This document shows positions 44,815-55,007 of a stretch of DNA of 64,000 nucleotides, one piece after another; the first letter of the stretch is position 1; every line of letters starts with the position of its first letter. Both the position numbers and the translations under genes were made by a program. The notes below the pieces were generated by a model. That model did not search any database. It was not told the DNA's origin and was given only the letters and a program-made list of their open reading frames with translations. The DNA comes from Campylobacterota bacterium (GTDB lineage Bacteria > Campylobacterota > Campylobacteria > Campylobacterales > Thiovulaceae). Location of the stretch: positions 62,001 through 126,000 of the forward strand of contig JASKOM010000002.1 in assembly GCA_030152305.1 (NCBI GenBank), written 5' to 3'.

Positions 44815-44825
44815 TTATTAATTTT

Positions 44826-44850
44826 GGCATGATTTTTATCATGCCTCTTT
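44826..44850 (+). terminator. Rho-independent terminator after the 43867-44814 operon
   Basis: GGCATGAT (44826-44833), TTTT loop, ATCATGCC (44838-44845), then TCTTT. Confidence 0.8.
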
Positions 44851-44891
44851 CACAAAATCAAAAAATAAAATAAAAACAAGGCTAATTATTC

Positions 44892-46586
44892 ATGCGAAGT
44901 GATCAAGTTAAAAAAGGTTGGGATCGAACACCTCATCGAAGTTTATTTCGAGCTACTGGTTTAAAAGATCGTGATTTCGATAAACCATTTATTGGAATCG
45001 CAAATTCGTTTATCGAAATTATTCCAGGGCATTTTTTCTTAAATAAATATTCTGAAATCGTTAAAGACGAAATTAAAAAAAATGGCTGTGTTCCTTTCGA
45101 GTTTAATACGATTGGAGTTGATGACGGAATTGCAATGGGACACGACGGAATGCTTTTTTCGTTGCCAAGTCGGGAACTTATCGCAAGTTCAATCGAAACA
45201 GTTATGAATGCTCATAAATTAGATGCAATGATTGCTCTTCCAAATTGCGACAAAATCGTTCCGGGAATGATCATGGGAGCTTTGCGAGTTAATGTTCCTA
45301 CAATTTTTGTTTCTGGTGGTCCAATGCGAAAAGGTTATAAAAAAGATGGAACTCCTATCGATTTGGCTACGGCATTTGAAGCTGTTGGAAAATATGGCAA
45401 AGGTGAAATGAGCGACGAAGAATTATATGACATCGAATGTAATTCTTGTCCATCTGGTGGAAGCTGTTCAGGAATGTTTACGGCTAATTCGATGAATACT
45501 TTGTCTGAAGCTCTTGGAATTGCTTTAAGTGGCAATGGCACGATTTTAGCTTTAACTCCAGAACGAGAAGAATTATTGCGAATTGCCTCTCGTCGAATTT
45601 GCGAAATTGCCAAAGATGAAAAATTAACTGAAAAGTTCAGAATGCGAAATATCGTTAATGAACATGCTATTAAAAATGCCTTTGTCGTTGATATGGCAAT
45701 GGGTGGAAGTTCAAATACAGTTTTACATATGTTAGCAATCGCAAGAGAATCAGGAGTTAATTTTAATCTTTCTGATATTAACGAGATTTCGAGAAATATT
45801 TCGCATATTGCAAAAATTTCACCGAGTTTATCAACTGTTCATATGGAAGATATTAATCGAGCGGGTGGTGTTAATGCAGTTATACATGAAATTGCAAAAC
45901 GAGATAATCAATTTTTGAATCTTGATGTTTTAACGATTACAGGTGAAACAATGCGAGAACGAGTAAATAATGCTGAAATCAAAGACACAAATATTATTCA
46001 CACGATCGATAATCCATATTCGAAAGTTGGCGGTTTGGCTATTTTATACGGCAATCTTGCAAAAGAAGGTGCAGTTGTAAAAACAGCAGGAATTATGCCA
46101 TCGATGAGAAAATTCACTGGAACAGCAATCTGTTTTAATTCTCAAGACGAAGCAATCGTTGGAATTATGAGCGGAAAAGTTAAATCTGGAAATGTTGTCG
46201 TAATTCGATATGAAGGACCTCGTGGTGGACCAGGAATGCAAGAAATGTTATCGCCGACAAGTTTAATCGCAGGAATGGGTTTAGGCGAAAGTGTTGCATT
46301 AATTACAGATGGTAGATTTTCAGGGGCAACTCGAGGAGCAAGTATTGGACATGTTTCACCAGAAGCTGGTGAAGGTGGAGTTATCGGCTTATTGCAAAAT
46401 GGAGATATTATAAATATCGATGTTGATAAATATTTGCTTGAAGTTCAACTTAGTGATGAGGTTCTTGATGAAAGACGAAAATTATTCAAACCAGTCAAGA
46501 AAAAATTAAATTCAAAATGGTTAGCTCAATATCGAGCTTTAGTTACAAATGCAAGTAACGGAGCAATTTTAGAAGCTGATTTATAA
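44892..46586 (+). CDS. ilvD: Dihydroxy-acid dehydratase
   Basis: Iron-sulphur enzyme of valine, leucine and isoleucine synthesis. It is 564 aa with [11 protein letters not shown] and [19 protein letters not shown] supplying the cluster cysteines; [12 protein letters not shown] and [11 protein letters not shown] are in the C-terminal half. The window shows no other ilv gene. Two octamers lie inside it (44930 and 46455). The terminator at 46603 follows. Confidence 0.97.
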   Translation: MRSDQVKKGWDRTPHRSLFRATGLKDRDFDKPFIGIANSFIEIIPGHFFLNKYSEIVKDEIKKNGCVPFEFNTIGVDDGIAMGHDGMLFSLPSRELIASSIETVMNAHKLDAMIALPNCDKIVPGMIMGALRVNVPTIFVSGGPMRKGYKKDGTPIDLATAFEAVGKYGKGEMSDEELYDIECNSCPSGGSCSGMFTANSMNTLSEALGIALSGNGTILALTPEREELLRIASRRICEIAKDEKLTEKFRMRNIVNEHAIKNAFVVDMAMGGSSNTVLHMLAIARESGVNFNLSDINEISRNISHIAKISPSLSTVHMEDINRAGGVNAVIHEIAKRDNQFLNLDVLTITGETMRERVNNAEIKDTNIIHTIDNPYSKVGGLAILYGNLAKEGAVVKTAGIMPSMRKFTGTAICFNSQDEAIVGIMSGKVKSGNVVVIRYEGPRGGPGMQEMLSPTSLIAGMGLGESVALITDGRFSGATRGASIGHVSPEAGEGGVIGLLQNGDIINIDVDKYLLEVQLSDEVLDERRKLFKPVKKKLNSKWLAQYRALVTNASNGAILEADL

Positions 46587-46602
46587 AAATATATTTTCGT
46601 CA

Positions 46603-46622
46603 TTCCGTGCTACAACACGGAA
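46603..46622 (+). terminator. Terminator after ilvD
   Basis: TTCCGTG (46603-46609) pairs with CACGGAA (46616-46622) in a CGTCATTCCG context that resembles a half of the dispersed palindrome family. Confidence 0.55.
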
Positions 46623-46653
46623 ACTAATAAAATAATATAAAAAAGGTTTTTTA

Positions 46654-47574
46654 ATGTTAAAAAAAAGAATTGGTATATCCATTGGTGATTTAAACGGTAT
46701 TGGTCTCGAATTAGCCATCAAAAATCATGAAATTATTTCGCAATTTGTTCAACCAATATATTTCGTAGATCGCGAACTTGTTGAACAAGGAGCTGATTTA
46801 TTAAAAATACAAGTTCCACATAATTTTCAAACTATTAATAAAATTAATAAATTATTCGAAATCAAACCCGCTGAAATATCAGCTGAAAGTGGTTTATATT
46901 CGTTTAATTCTTTTAAAATCGCCGTTGAATTTGCTCAAAATCGTGAAATATTCGGAATTTCTACTTTGCCAATCAATAAAGAAAGTTGGAAAAAAGCAGG
47001 AATAAAATATAGCGGACATACATCAGCTCTTCGAGATTTTTTTAAACAAGATGCAATTATGCTTATGGGAGCAAAAGATTTATGGATAGCTTTATATACT
47101 GAACATATTTCTATTTCTGAAATTCAACAATATATAAAACATGAACTTCTTGAAAATTTTTTGAGAATTATTGCACGAGATTTTATAAATAAATTTAATA
47201 ATATTGCTGTTTTAGCTTTGAATCCACATGCTGGAGACGGTGGAGTATGTGGCAATGATGAACCAGAAATCGAATTAGCTATAAATAATATTAATCACGA
47301 ATTAAATAAAAATTTATTTTCTAAGCCGTTAATTCCAGATATTGCTTTTACTCCACGAATGCGAGAAAAATATAAATTGTATGTTGCCATGTATCACGAT
47401 CAAGGCTTGATTCCGTTAAAGACTTTATATTTTGATGATGCGATAAATATTTCGATTAATTTACCAATTTTGAGAACTTCAGTCGGACACGGCACAGCTT
47501 TTGATATAGCTTATAAAATCGATCGAGAATTAAATTCTAAAAGTTATATAAACTCAATCAAATGGTTTGATTGA
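46654..47574 (+). CDS. pdxA: 4-hydroxythreonine-4-phosphate dehydrogenase
   Basis: Vitamin B6 synthesis enzyme that oxidises 4-phosphohydroxythreonine. GISIGDLNGIGLEL opens the protein, SGHTSALRDFF and ALNPHAGDGG are internal metal and substrate segments, and AMYHDQGLIPLKTLYF and SVGHGTAFDIA are the family signature near the end. It is 306 aa, slightly short as in other Campylobacterota. pdxJ, often adjacent, is not here. Confidence 0.95.
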   Translation: MLKKRIGISIGDLNGIGLELAIKNHEIISQFVQPIYFVDRELVEQGADLLKIQVPHNFQTINKINKLFEIKPAEISAESGLYSFNSFKIAVEFAQNREIFGISTLPINKESWKKAGIKYSGHTSALRDFFKQDAIMLMGAKDLWIALYTEHISISEIQQYIKHELLENFLRIIARDFINKFNNIAVLALNPHAGDGGVCGNDEPEIELAINNINHELNKNLFSKPLIPDIAFTPRMREKYKLYVAMYHDQGLIPLKTLYFDDAINISINLPILRTSVGHGTAFDIAYKIDRELNSKSYINSIKWFD

Positions 47575-47597
47575 GAAATAACAATTAATTTATTTTT

Positions 47598-48485
47598 TTA
47601 ATGAAATATAAAAATATTATGTGGAAGTGTTTTAATTAATAAAATCGAAATAGAAATTCTAACAACAGAACTTTTAATAGCAATAACGATATTTCCGTCT
47701 TCAATACTGCTGTCTGCTTTTTTATTTTCACTTACGATAAATGATGTTAAAACAGATGGCAAATATATTAATGGTAAAAATGATATCGTAGATAATAAAA
47801 TTAAATTAGAAAAAGTTTCTGCATTGATATTTTTGATATCACCTGATATATTTCCAATTAATAACGAAATCGCAATAAATATCGAAGCTAATTCGATAGC
47901 AACTGCTATATTTCCTTTTTGTATTTCTCTCACCTCATCAAAACGACTATTAAAAAAAGCAATTTTTATAATTACAAATAATATAATATAAGATGATATG
48001 ATTAAAATAATTCCATTCATAATATCTTGAAAAACAAAATTTGTATTTTCAAAAATATAATAAACAAGAATTGCAATTGAAATTCCACTGCCTGTTTGCA
48101 AAACAGCAAGAGCTAAATTTTCTCGTTCTAATTCAAATTGAGAATTGACACCAGTTAAAAATAAATAATTAAATATTTTTCTTTCAACGGTTAATAAAAT
48201 CACACCAATTGTCGCAATCGAAGAAATAGTTCCAAAATATAAAAGAATATCTTCGTAAAAATTATTTCGTAAAGCTGAAATAAGAATTAATATAATAGAT
48301 GAGTAATATCCAAAAATAGATACAGAAATAGCAAGATTACCTTGATATAAACCTTTTTTATATGATAACTCTGTTATATTATTTATAAGTCTAGTAGCGA
48401 CAAAAAGGGAAACAACCAAAACGAAAAATTGAATTAAAAATGTCAATAAAAACTGATATGACAGATCTATATTTAGAGATACCAT
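47598..48485 (-). CDS. DUF350-type membrane protein
   Basis: A 295-aa membrane protein with about eight helices arranged as repeats, each beginning with a short motif: QGNLAISVSIFG, ENLALAVLQTG, KGNIAVAIELA and DGNIVIAIKSS. This resembles duplicated DUF350 (UPF0719) units, membrane proteins of unknown function often near polyamine ligases; none is near here. It is convergent with pdxA and transcribed alone. An ACCTCATC octamer at 47932 encodes FDEVRE on the coding strand. Confidence 0.7.
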   Translation of the reverse strand: MVSLNIDLSYQFLLTFLIQFFVLVVSLFVATRLINNITELSYKKGLYQGNLAISVSIFGYYSSIILILISALRNNFYEDILLYFGTISSIATIGVILLTVERKIFNYLFLTGVNSQFELERENLALAVLQTGSGISIAILVYYIFENTNFVFQDIMNGIILIISSYIILFVIIKIAFFNSRFDEVREIQKGNIAVAIELASIFIAISLLIGNISGDIKNINAETFSNLILLSTISFLPLIYLPSVLTSFIVSENKKADSSIEDGNIVIAIKSSVVRISISILLIKTLPHNIFIFH

Positions 48486-48561
48486 TGAAAAAATCCGTTA
48501 TATTTAAAATTGAAAGTAATTTCAAGAAATTCTAGCATATAGTTTTCATGTTCATTTATTA

Positions 48562-49125
48562 TTAATTAATTGTATTTATTGGCAAAGATCTAATGTAAAA
48601 ATCATCATTGCTCATTGTATTATTTATTAATGGTCTAATAGCAATTAATATATTTTTATTATCTACTGAACGATAAATTTTAAAGTTTCCTATTTTATTA
48701 GAACCTTTGATCGAAATAGTAAATGGTTCCAAACTAATTAAATGTTCTTTTTCAAGAGGAACAGGAATAGTTATCGCATGAACAGATTCCGCTCGAATTA
48801 TTAAATTTTCATCTGTATTTAAAAACCAAAGGACATTTGTTAAACCTGAATTATAAAGTGAATTCTTAGTTTTTAATTGCAAAAGAGAATTTTTTGAACC
48901 AGTTTCTGTTATTGAAACTGATCTAGCATCAAATAAATCTTGTCTTAATAAATTAATAAATCGCTCCTCTTTGACAATTTGGTCATCTCGTTTTTGCAAA
49001 ATTTCATTCGATTTTGTCAATTCGCCAAGAGTTCCATATAAATATGCAACGATAAGTCCAATTAAAAAAATCGAGAGCATTACTTCAATAAGAGTAAAGC
49101 CTTTTTTTATATTATTTGAGATCAA
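48562..49125 (-). CDS. Type IV prepilin-like (pseudopilin) protein
   Basis: A 187-aa protein with a textbook prepilin cleavage site: KKGFTLIEVMLSIFLIGLIVAYLYG, with Gly before the mature Phe and Glu at +5. The remainder is a beta-rich globular domain, as in minor pseudopilins (PulJ/GspJ size). The TTG start lies 6 nt after the glyS stop, so it is probably co-transcribed with glyS. It is not adjacent to the other pseudopilin at 41739. Confidence 0.75.
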   Translation of the reverse strand: MISNNIKKGFTLIEVMLSIFLIGLIVAYLYGTLGELTKSNEILQKRDDQIVKEERFINLLRQDLFDARSVSITETGSKNSLLQLKTKNSLYNSGLTNVLWFLNTDENLIIRAESVHAITIPVPLEKEHLISLEPFTISIKGSNKIGNFKIYRSVDNKNILIAIRPLINNTMSNDDFYIRSLPINTIN

Positions 49126-49131
49126 CTTTTG

Positions 49132-51141
49132 TTATCTAACAGAAATCTCTCGAATATCTGATATCGTTAAAAATTCTCGATAAATCAAAGCCATTAATTT
49201 TTTGCGGTTTTCTCGAATTTCAACTTCAGGAACATTTACCATGACTCGCTCGAAAAATTTATCAAGTTGCGGTTTCAAATTAAATAAAGCCTGTAATTTT
49301 GCCTGATAATTTTCGTGAATATTATTTTTAAAACTCGCATAAAGTTCGATTTCTGCTTCATCAAGATATAACGAACTATTCGGTTCGCCAAGTTCAGCTA
49401 TTTTTTCATCTTTGAGAATATTTGCAACTCGTTTAAATGTCGAAAGTTGCGAATCAAAATCTTCTCGTTTAACAAATTCACGAATTGCTGTTAATTTTTC
49501 ATCTATTTTTAATATTTCGCTTTCGACCAATAAAACAGATTTCACAACTGACGAATTATCTTCGCTATAAAAATTTAATAATCGCTCATAAAAAAACTCT
49601 CGCAATTTCTCGATATTAAATTCTCGATACAACGGTTTTAACGATTTTGCGACCTCATCAAAATTAAAATTTAATTTCTGATTTAAAGCAATTCGAATAA
49701 TTCCATTAACGGCTCGTCGCAAACCAAAAGGATCTCGCGAACCAGTTGGCAAATGTCCAATCGAGAATAAACCAAATAATAAATCTAATTTATAACTCAT
49801 CGCAACAATTGAACTTAAAAGATTCGACGGCAATTTATTATTTTCACCTGCTGGTAAATATTGCTCACTGATTGCTTTTGCAACTTCAGGATTTTCGCCT
49901 AATTTAATTGCATAATATCCACCGATGATACCTTGCAATTCTGTAAATTCGCCGACCATTTCAGTTAATAAATCATTTTTCGAAAGCGAAACCGCTCGAT
50001 CAAGAGAATTAAAATCTTGTAAATTATAATTATTAGCAAGATTTTCAGCGATTTTTCGTTCTCGTTCGACTTTATCAGCTAGAGTTCCAAGTCCATCAAC
50101 AAAAACTAAATTTTTCAATCTATCGCCAATTAAACCTCGTTTAATATCATTTTCATAAAAGAAAAGAGCATCACTCAATCTAGCTCGAAGAACTCGCTCA
50201 TTTCCTGCAATTACATTTTTATAATTATCTGTAATTGCATTCGAAACAACAACAAAATGATTAAGCAATTTGCCATCTCGATAAACTGGAAAATATCGTT
50301 GATGTTCTCGCATCGAAGTTACGATAACTTCACTTGGAATTTCTAAAAACCGACTTTCAAAAGTTCCCAATAAAACTCGAGGATCTTCCGTCAAAGCAAC
50401 GACCTCATCTAATAAACCAGGATCGATTTCAATTTTAAAATTATGTTCAAGTTCTAATTTTTTTAAACCGTCTAAAATAATTAATTCTCGTTCGCTTTGT
50501 TTAACGATAACACCGTTTTTTGGCAAATTGCAAAAATAGTCGCCGACATGTGTCAATTCGATATTTTGCGAGAAATTTCTATGTCCAAAAGTTCTGGTTT
50601 TGCTCGAAATACCGAATAAATTTAAATCGATATGTTGATCGCCTAACATTGAAACAATCGAATGAATTGGACGAATAAAATTAAATTCGCCATTGCCCCA
50701 TCGCATACTTTTGCCAAAATTCAACGAAAGTAAAAATTTATTTAGCATTGTTTGTAAAAGATTCTCGATTGGTTTGCCACTTTGTTCTTGACGAAAATAT
50801 AAAACTTCTTTGCCATTTTGAATTGCTTTACCGATTTGATGAGGTTCGGCACCACATTTTTGAGCGAAACTATAAAAAGCTTTTGATGGTTCGCCATTTT
50901 GATAAGCAATATTTAAAGGAGCACCAAATGATTCTTTGATGATTGTCTCTTGTTGAGCAGGAAATTCTCGATGCCATAAAGTTAAACGGCGAGGAGTAAA
51001 AAATATATTAAAACTAGCATTAAAGCCATATTCTTTAAGAATAGATTCCCATTTTGGAGATATATTTGGAATTTCCCGTAAAAGCGGTTCAGCTGGAAAT
51101 TCTTCAACACCGATTTCTATTAAAAGAGATGAATAATCCAT
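49132..51141 (-). CDS. glyS: Glycyl-tRNA synthetase beta subunit
   Basis: Beta chain of the bacterial alpha2beta2-type glycyl-tRNA synthetase, needed for tRNA binding. It is 669 aa. LLIEIGVEEFPAEPL at the start, MRWGNGEFNFIRPIHSI, MREHQRYFPV and ARLSDALFFYEND are characteristic, as is PTGSRDPFGLRRAVNGIIRI. glyQ is elsewhere. Three octamers fall inside the gene (49652, 50402, 50838). Confidence 0.96.
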   Translation of the reverse strand: MDYSSLLIEIGVEEFPAEPLLREIPNISPKWESILKEYGFNASFNIFFTPRRLTLWHREFPAQQETIIKESFGAPLNIAYQNGEPSKAFYSFAQKCGAEPHQIGKAIQNGKEVLYFRQEQSGKPIENLLQTMLNKFLLSLNFGKSMRWGNGEFNFIRPIHSIVSMLGDQHIDLNLFGISSKTRTFGHRNFSQNIELTHVGDYFCNLPKNGVIVKQSERELIILDGLKKLELEHNFKIEIDPGLLDEVVALTEDPRVLLGTFESRFLEIPSEVIVTSMREHQRYFPVYRDGKLLNHFVVVSNAITDNYKNVIAGNERVLRARLSDALFFYENDIKRGLIGDRLKNLVFVDGLGTLADKVERERKIAENLANNYNLQDFNSLDRAVSLSKNDLLTEMVGEFTELQGIIGGYYAIKLGENPEVAKAISEQYLPAGENNKLPSNLLSSIVAMSYKLDLLFGLFSIGHLPTGSRDPFGLRRAVNGIIRIALNQKLNFNFDEVAKSLKPLYREFNIEKLREFFYERLLNFYSEDNSSVVKSVLLVESEILKIDEKLTAIREFVKREDFDSQLSTFKRVANILKDEKIAELGEPNSSLYLDEAEIELYASFKNNIHENYQAKLQALFNLKPQLDKFFERVMVNVPEVEIRENRKKLMALIYREFLTISDIREISVR

Positions 51142-51286
51142 GTGATAAAAGTCCTTTTTTACGGAAATTATAGCTTAGCAGAAATGACATGTTTTTTGTC
51201 ATTCTGAAAGCGATAGCTTATTGTAACTTGATTAAGAATCTATTAATTAATGAATTTGTAAGTTTGTTTTTGATTATTTTTTTAAT

Positions 51287-51322
51287 ACCGAAACGATTTA
51301 CAGGAGCTTCGCTTCGGGATGA
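51287..51322. repeat. Dispersed palindromic repeat, variant
   Basis: ACCGAAACG...ACAGGAGC...GCTTCGGGATGAC, in the gap between glyS and the porin gene; a half copy (GTCATTCTGAAAGCG) lies nearby at 51197. Confidence 0.65.
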
Positions 51323-51374
51323 CTGGTTTAGTTTTGAATAACAAACAGTCAGAAATTATTTTGTTGTTAGTTTA

Positions 51375-52736
51375 TTAAAAGTTATATCTTGCTACGACTC
51401 GAATTGTTGAAGCTGTTTCAGATTCTGTTTCTGTTGATTTTTTAACTGTCCAACCATTAACATTTTTGTCATAAATATAAGCTGCTAATAAATCTACACC
51501 CATAACTTTGTGTTTATAAACTGCTTCGATTACAGAAGCTGTTTCATCAGCAAATGAGCTTGAGCTATCTTCACCATGTTGATATTGAGCATATGAAACT
51601 CCTAAAGTTCCGTAATCAGCAAGACCTTGAGTTAATGTGAATTTCATAGCTGTTGTATCAGTTGCACCTGCAACATCGCCATCACCAGAAATTGTAGCCG
51701 TAACGAGTTTAGTTTTTACACCTGTTCCAACATTGGCAATATTATGGCTTTTTTGATCTCCAGTTGTTTGCGAAGCTGCAACACATAATGTTGTTGATGG
51801 AGCAACTTTATAAGAAGCTCTTAATGCATAAGCTGTTGTATCATCAGCAGGTTGTGTATCTGTTTTTATAGCTTTTTGAAGTTCATCATCATACATAAAT
51901 GAAGCAACTTGTGCTGTTACTTTTACACCTGAAAGATCAGCATCGACATCAGCCCAGAAAGCATCAGCAACTGTTGGAACAGTGTAATACCAAGCTTGAG
52001 CTTTTAGATTACCAACACCATAAACTCCAGCAACGGCATAAGCACCATCAACAACAGCGCCGCCAGCTAAAGTGCTAAATTGACCTAATGTTTTATGGCT
52101 ATTGCCTTTGCTTACATAAGCACCAACAAGAGTTAAGTTAGGAACTGATTGATTTAAAGCAACAACTGCATCGTATGTATTTGGCATAACATTCCAGTCT
52201 TCACTATAAACAAGTGGAGTATCAAGAGATTGTCGTCCTGCTTTAACAAGTGAAGAACCTAATTTTTTAATTAAATATGCTTCACCCCAATACCATTCGT
52301 CATCAGTCATTAACCCAGCTGTTTTTAAGTTTGCAGAACCTGTTCCTGTAATAGATGTTCTTACAGCAACATTATCGTTGTCTAATTGACCATTAATATT
52401 TTGCATTGTTCCAGAAACAAGATTATGCTCTAAACCAAGTGTTTCAAGAACATTTAATCTTGCACCAAATGAAAAATCATAGCCTAAATCAGCACTAAAA
52501 TTAACACTTAAGCCAACATTTGCCAAAGAAGCATCTTTATGGAAAAGACCTTTATCATCTTTAATTTGTGCATCTGTTTTTCCACCAATTGCATACCAAG
52601 GTGCTTGTGGATTATTTTCCATTGTTTGATAGTAAAGTGTTGCTTGTCCGCTAACTTTAATGTTAGCTAAATCTACTGCATATGCAGAACCACTTAAAGC
52701 TACGGCAACAGCCATGCTTATTCTTAAACTTTTCAT
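51375..52736 (-). CDS. Outer-membrane porin (Campylobacterota major-porin type)
   Basis: A 453-aa outer-membrane beta-barrel with a clear signal peptide (MKSLRISMAVAVALSGSAYA). The mature N-terminus VDLANIKVSGQATLYYQTM, alternating strands, aromatic girdles and terminal Phe (RVVARYNF) are standard for porins. EAYLIKKLGSSLVKAGRQSLDTP is a conserved internal segment of the family. The long leader and a TATAAT promoter suggest strong single-gene expression. Confidence 0.88.
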   Translation of the reverse strand: MKSLRISMAVAVALSGSAYAVDLANIKVSGQATLYYQTMENNPQAPWYAIGGKTDAQIKDDKGLFHKDASLANVGLSVNFSADLGYDFSFGARLNVLETLGLEHNLVSGTMQNINGQLDNDNVAVRTSITGTGSANLKTAGLMTDDEWYWGEAYLIKKLGSSLVKAGRQSLDTPLVYSEDWNVMPNTYDAVVALNQSVPNLTLVGAYVSKGNSHKTLGQFSTLAGGAVVDGAYAVAGVYGVGNLKAQAWYYTVPTVADAFWADVDADLSGVKVTAQVASFMYDDELQKAIKTDTQPADDTTAYALRASYKVAPSTTLCVAASQTTGDQKSHNIANVGTGVKTKLVTATISGDGDVAGATDTTAMKFTLTQGLADYGTLGVSYAQYQHGEDSSSSFADETASVIEAVYKHKVMGVDLLAAYIYDKNVNGWTVKKSTETESETASTIRVVARYNF

Positions 52737-52822
52737 TTATCTCTCCTCTTGATTAAAATCACAATCAATATATTGCTATTATGATATAGGTTTCAAGTTA
52801 CCTGAAATAATATTTTCACGAT

Positions 52823-52828
52823 ATTATA
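52823..52828 (-). promoter_or_regulatory. Putative -10 element of the porin gene
   Basis: TATAAT on the minus strand (AAGTTATAATATC), 86 nt before the ATG at 52736, which has AGAGGAGAG as its ribosome site. Confidence 0.5.
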
Positions 52829-52988
52829 ACTTAATGTTTCCATTTTGTTTCCGCAAAACCTAAAATACACATAAACATACGATTATTATTATTAATTTAT
52901 TAAAAAAAGTTTATCAGGAATATTGTATAACATATTTTCTTAAAGTTTTTATTTAGTATTTTATTTAAGAATATACATATCGATGAGG

Positions 52989-53022
52989 TATTTCTCGACA
53001 TAAAAAATTAAAGCCGAGAAAT
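52989..53022 (-). terminator. Terminator after ftsH next to an octamer
   Basis: ATTTCTCG and CGAGAAAT form an 8-bp stem about 15 bp beyond the ftsH stop. A GATGAGGT octamer (52982-52989) abuts the left arm. Confidence 0.6.
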
Positions 53023-53035
53023 ATAAAATATAGTT

Positions 53036-54982
53036 TTAATCTAAAGTTCTGTGATGATGTTCAGTTGAAGGATCTCGCGGTTGTAAAAGAGATGTTAAAC
53101 CTTTGCTTTGTTCGAAATTTGCAATAATTTCTCGAACTCGTTCGCCAGAAATAGTCTCTGTTTCATAAAGAGCTTCAACCATTTTCTCGATTGCTTCTCG
53201 ATATGTTTCAAGATGATTTTTAACAATCGAATATCTTTCATCAAGAGTTGTTCTAATAAATTTATCCATTTTTTGAGCTGTTTCTTCTGAAAATTCTCGA
53301 GACGAACTTAAGCCACCGCCTAAAAAAGTGTTTCTTTGTTTTTCAAGAACCATTAAACCCGCGACATCGGACATTCCATAAAACTGAACCATTGATTTTA
53401 AAATATCAGTTGCTCGTTCAAGATCATTCGAAGCACCAGTTGAAATTTCACCAAAAAATACTTGTTCAGCACCTCGACCAGCTAGTAAAACATCGATTTC
53501 AGCGATTAATTCATGTCTTTGAGCTAAGAATTTATTTTCTTCAGGTGTATTTAAAGTATAACCTAAAGCAGCCAAGCCTCGCGGAACAATCGAAACTTTG
53601 CTAACTCGTTTAGAACCAACGGTAATTTCAGATAATAAAGCATGACCGCTTTCATGATAAGCAACAATTTTTTTCTCTTTTTGATTAATTCGACGGCTTT
53701 TTTTCTCAAGTCCAGCAATTGCTCTTTCGACACTTTCTTTAAAATCGTCATGTGTTACAGTTTCGCGGTTTTTTCGACCTGCTAATAATGCGGCTTCATT
53801 AACGATATTTGCCAAATCAGCACCAGCAAGACCTGCTGTTAAACGAGCGATTTCTTCTAATTTAACATCGCGGTTCATTTTAATGCCTTTTATATGAACA
53901 TTTAAAATATCAAGTCGTCCTTTATAATCTGGTTTATCAACAAGAACTTGTCTATCAAATCGCCCCGGTCGCATTAAAGCGGGATCTAAAATTTCAGGTC
54001 TATTTGTCGCCGCAAGAACGATAATAGGCAAAGTTGTATTAAAACCATCCATTTCGGCTAAAAGCTGATTCAAAGTTTGTTCTCGTTCGTCATTTCCGCC
54101 GTGCATTCCACCCGCTGCTCGACTTTTGCCAATTGCATCAATTTCATCAATAAATATAATTGCTGGAGCTTCTTTTTTAGCAAAATCAAATATTTCACGA
54201 ACTCGTGATGCACCGACACCGACGAACATTTCGATAAAACTACTTCCAGTTACAGAAAAAAACGGAACTTCGGCTTCACCTGCAACAGCTTTAGCTAATA
54301 AAGTTTTTCCAGTTCCAGGTGCTCCAACTAAAAGAACACCTTTTGGAATTTTTGCACCGAGTGCAATATATCTCGAAGGATTTTTTAAAAAATCAACGAT
54401 TTCTTTAACTTCTTCTTTTGCCTCTTCTGAACCTGCAACATCATCAAATTTAGTTTTCGGTTTTTCAGAACTGAATAATTTTTTGCCACCCATTCCAAGC
54501 ATTCCACTGCCGAAATTTTTTTGCATTTTTTGAGCAAAAAGCATCCAAATTGCCATAATTATTAAAAATGGAAAAAGCCAACCGAACATATCTAAAAACC
54601 AGTTGCTTTCATCGAAACCAGCATAATTTATATTATTTTCGTCAAGTAATTTAATTAACGAACCATCATATGAAACTAATTTTGAATAATAAACGACCTG
54701 ATTTCCAGCTTCGTAACCAAGAGCTTTAACTCGAGTTTGACCAATTGCAACTTCAGAAACCAATCTATTTTTAATTAATTCTTTCATTTGCGAATATGTA
54801 ATTTCTCGATGAATTTTTGCTGATCCATCTTCTTTTTGTTGTAATCCGTTATCGATATTGCCAACAATCATTTTAAAGGCAAAAATCGTAACCAATGAAA
54901 ATATTGCGAAAGTTATCAACGGATTTTTATTAAAAAAATTGTCTCCGTTGTTATTGCCATTGTGATTAAAATTATTTTTCAA
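53036..54982 (-). CDS. ftsH: ATP-dependent zinc metalloprotease FtsH
   Basis: Membrane-bound AAA+ protease for quality control of membrane and regulatory proteins. Two N-terminal helices flank a periplasmic domain. The AAA module has GAPGTGKT (Walker A), [11 protein letters not shown] (Walker B) and the second region of homology [20 protein letters not shown]. The protease domain has HESGH. It is 648 aa, full length. The start is TTG 54982 with AAGGAG upstream. Confidence 0.97.
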   Translation of the reverse strand: MKNNFNHNGNNNGDNFFNKNPLITFAIFSLVTIFAFKMIVGNIDNGLQQKEDGSAKIHREITYSQMKELIKNRLVSEVAIGQTRVKALGYEAGNQVVYYSKLVSYDGSLIKLLDENNINYAGFDESNWFLDMFGWLFPFLIIMAIWMLFAQKMQKNFGSGMLGMGGKKLFSSEKPKTKFDDVAGSEEAKEEVKEIVDFLKNPSRYIALGAKIPKGVLLVGAPGTGKTLLAKAVAGEAEVPFFSVTGSSFIEMFVGVGASRVREIFDFAKKEAPAIIFIDEIDAIGKSRAAGGMHGGNDEREQTLNQLLAEMDGFNTTLPIIVLAATNRPEILDPALMRPGRFDRQVLVDKPDYKGRLDILNVHIKGIKMNRDVKLEEIARLTAGLAGADLANIVNEAALLAGRKNRETVTHDDFKESVERAIAGLEKKSRRINQKEKKIVAYHESGHALLSEITVGSKRVSKVSIVPRGLAALGYTLNTPEENKFLAQRHELIAEIDVLLAGRGAEQVFFGEISTGASNDLERATDILKSMVQFYGMSDVAGLMVLEKQRNTFLGGGLSSSREFSEETAQKMDKFIRTTLDERYSIVKNHLETYREAIEKMVEALYETETISGERVREIIANFEQSKGLTSLLQPRDPSTEHHHRTLD

Positions 54983-55007
54983 AATAAACTCCTTGTTAAA
55001 TTATTAA

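Noticed and set aside
54126-54533. 135-aa plus-strand ORF inside ftsH
   Set aside because: It is antisense to the well-supported ftsH AAA domain, with no independent evidence.
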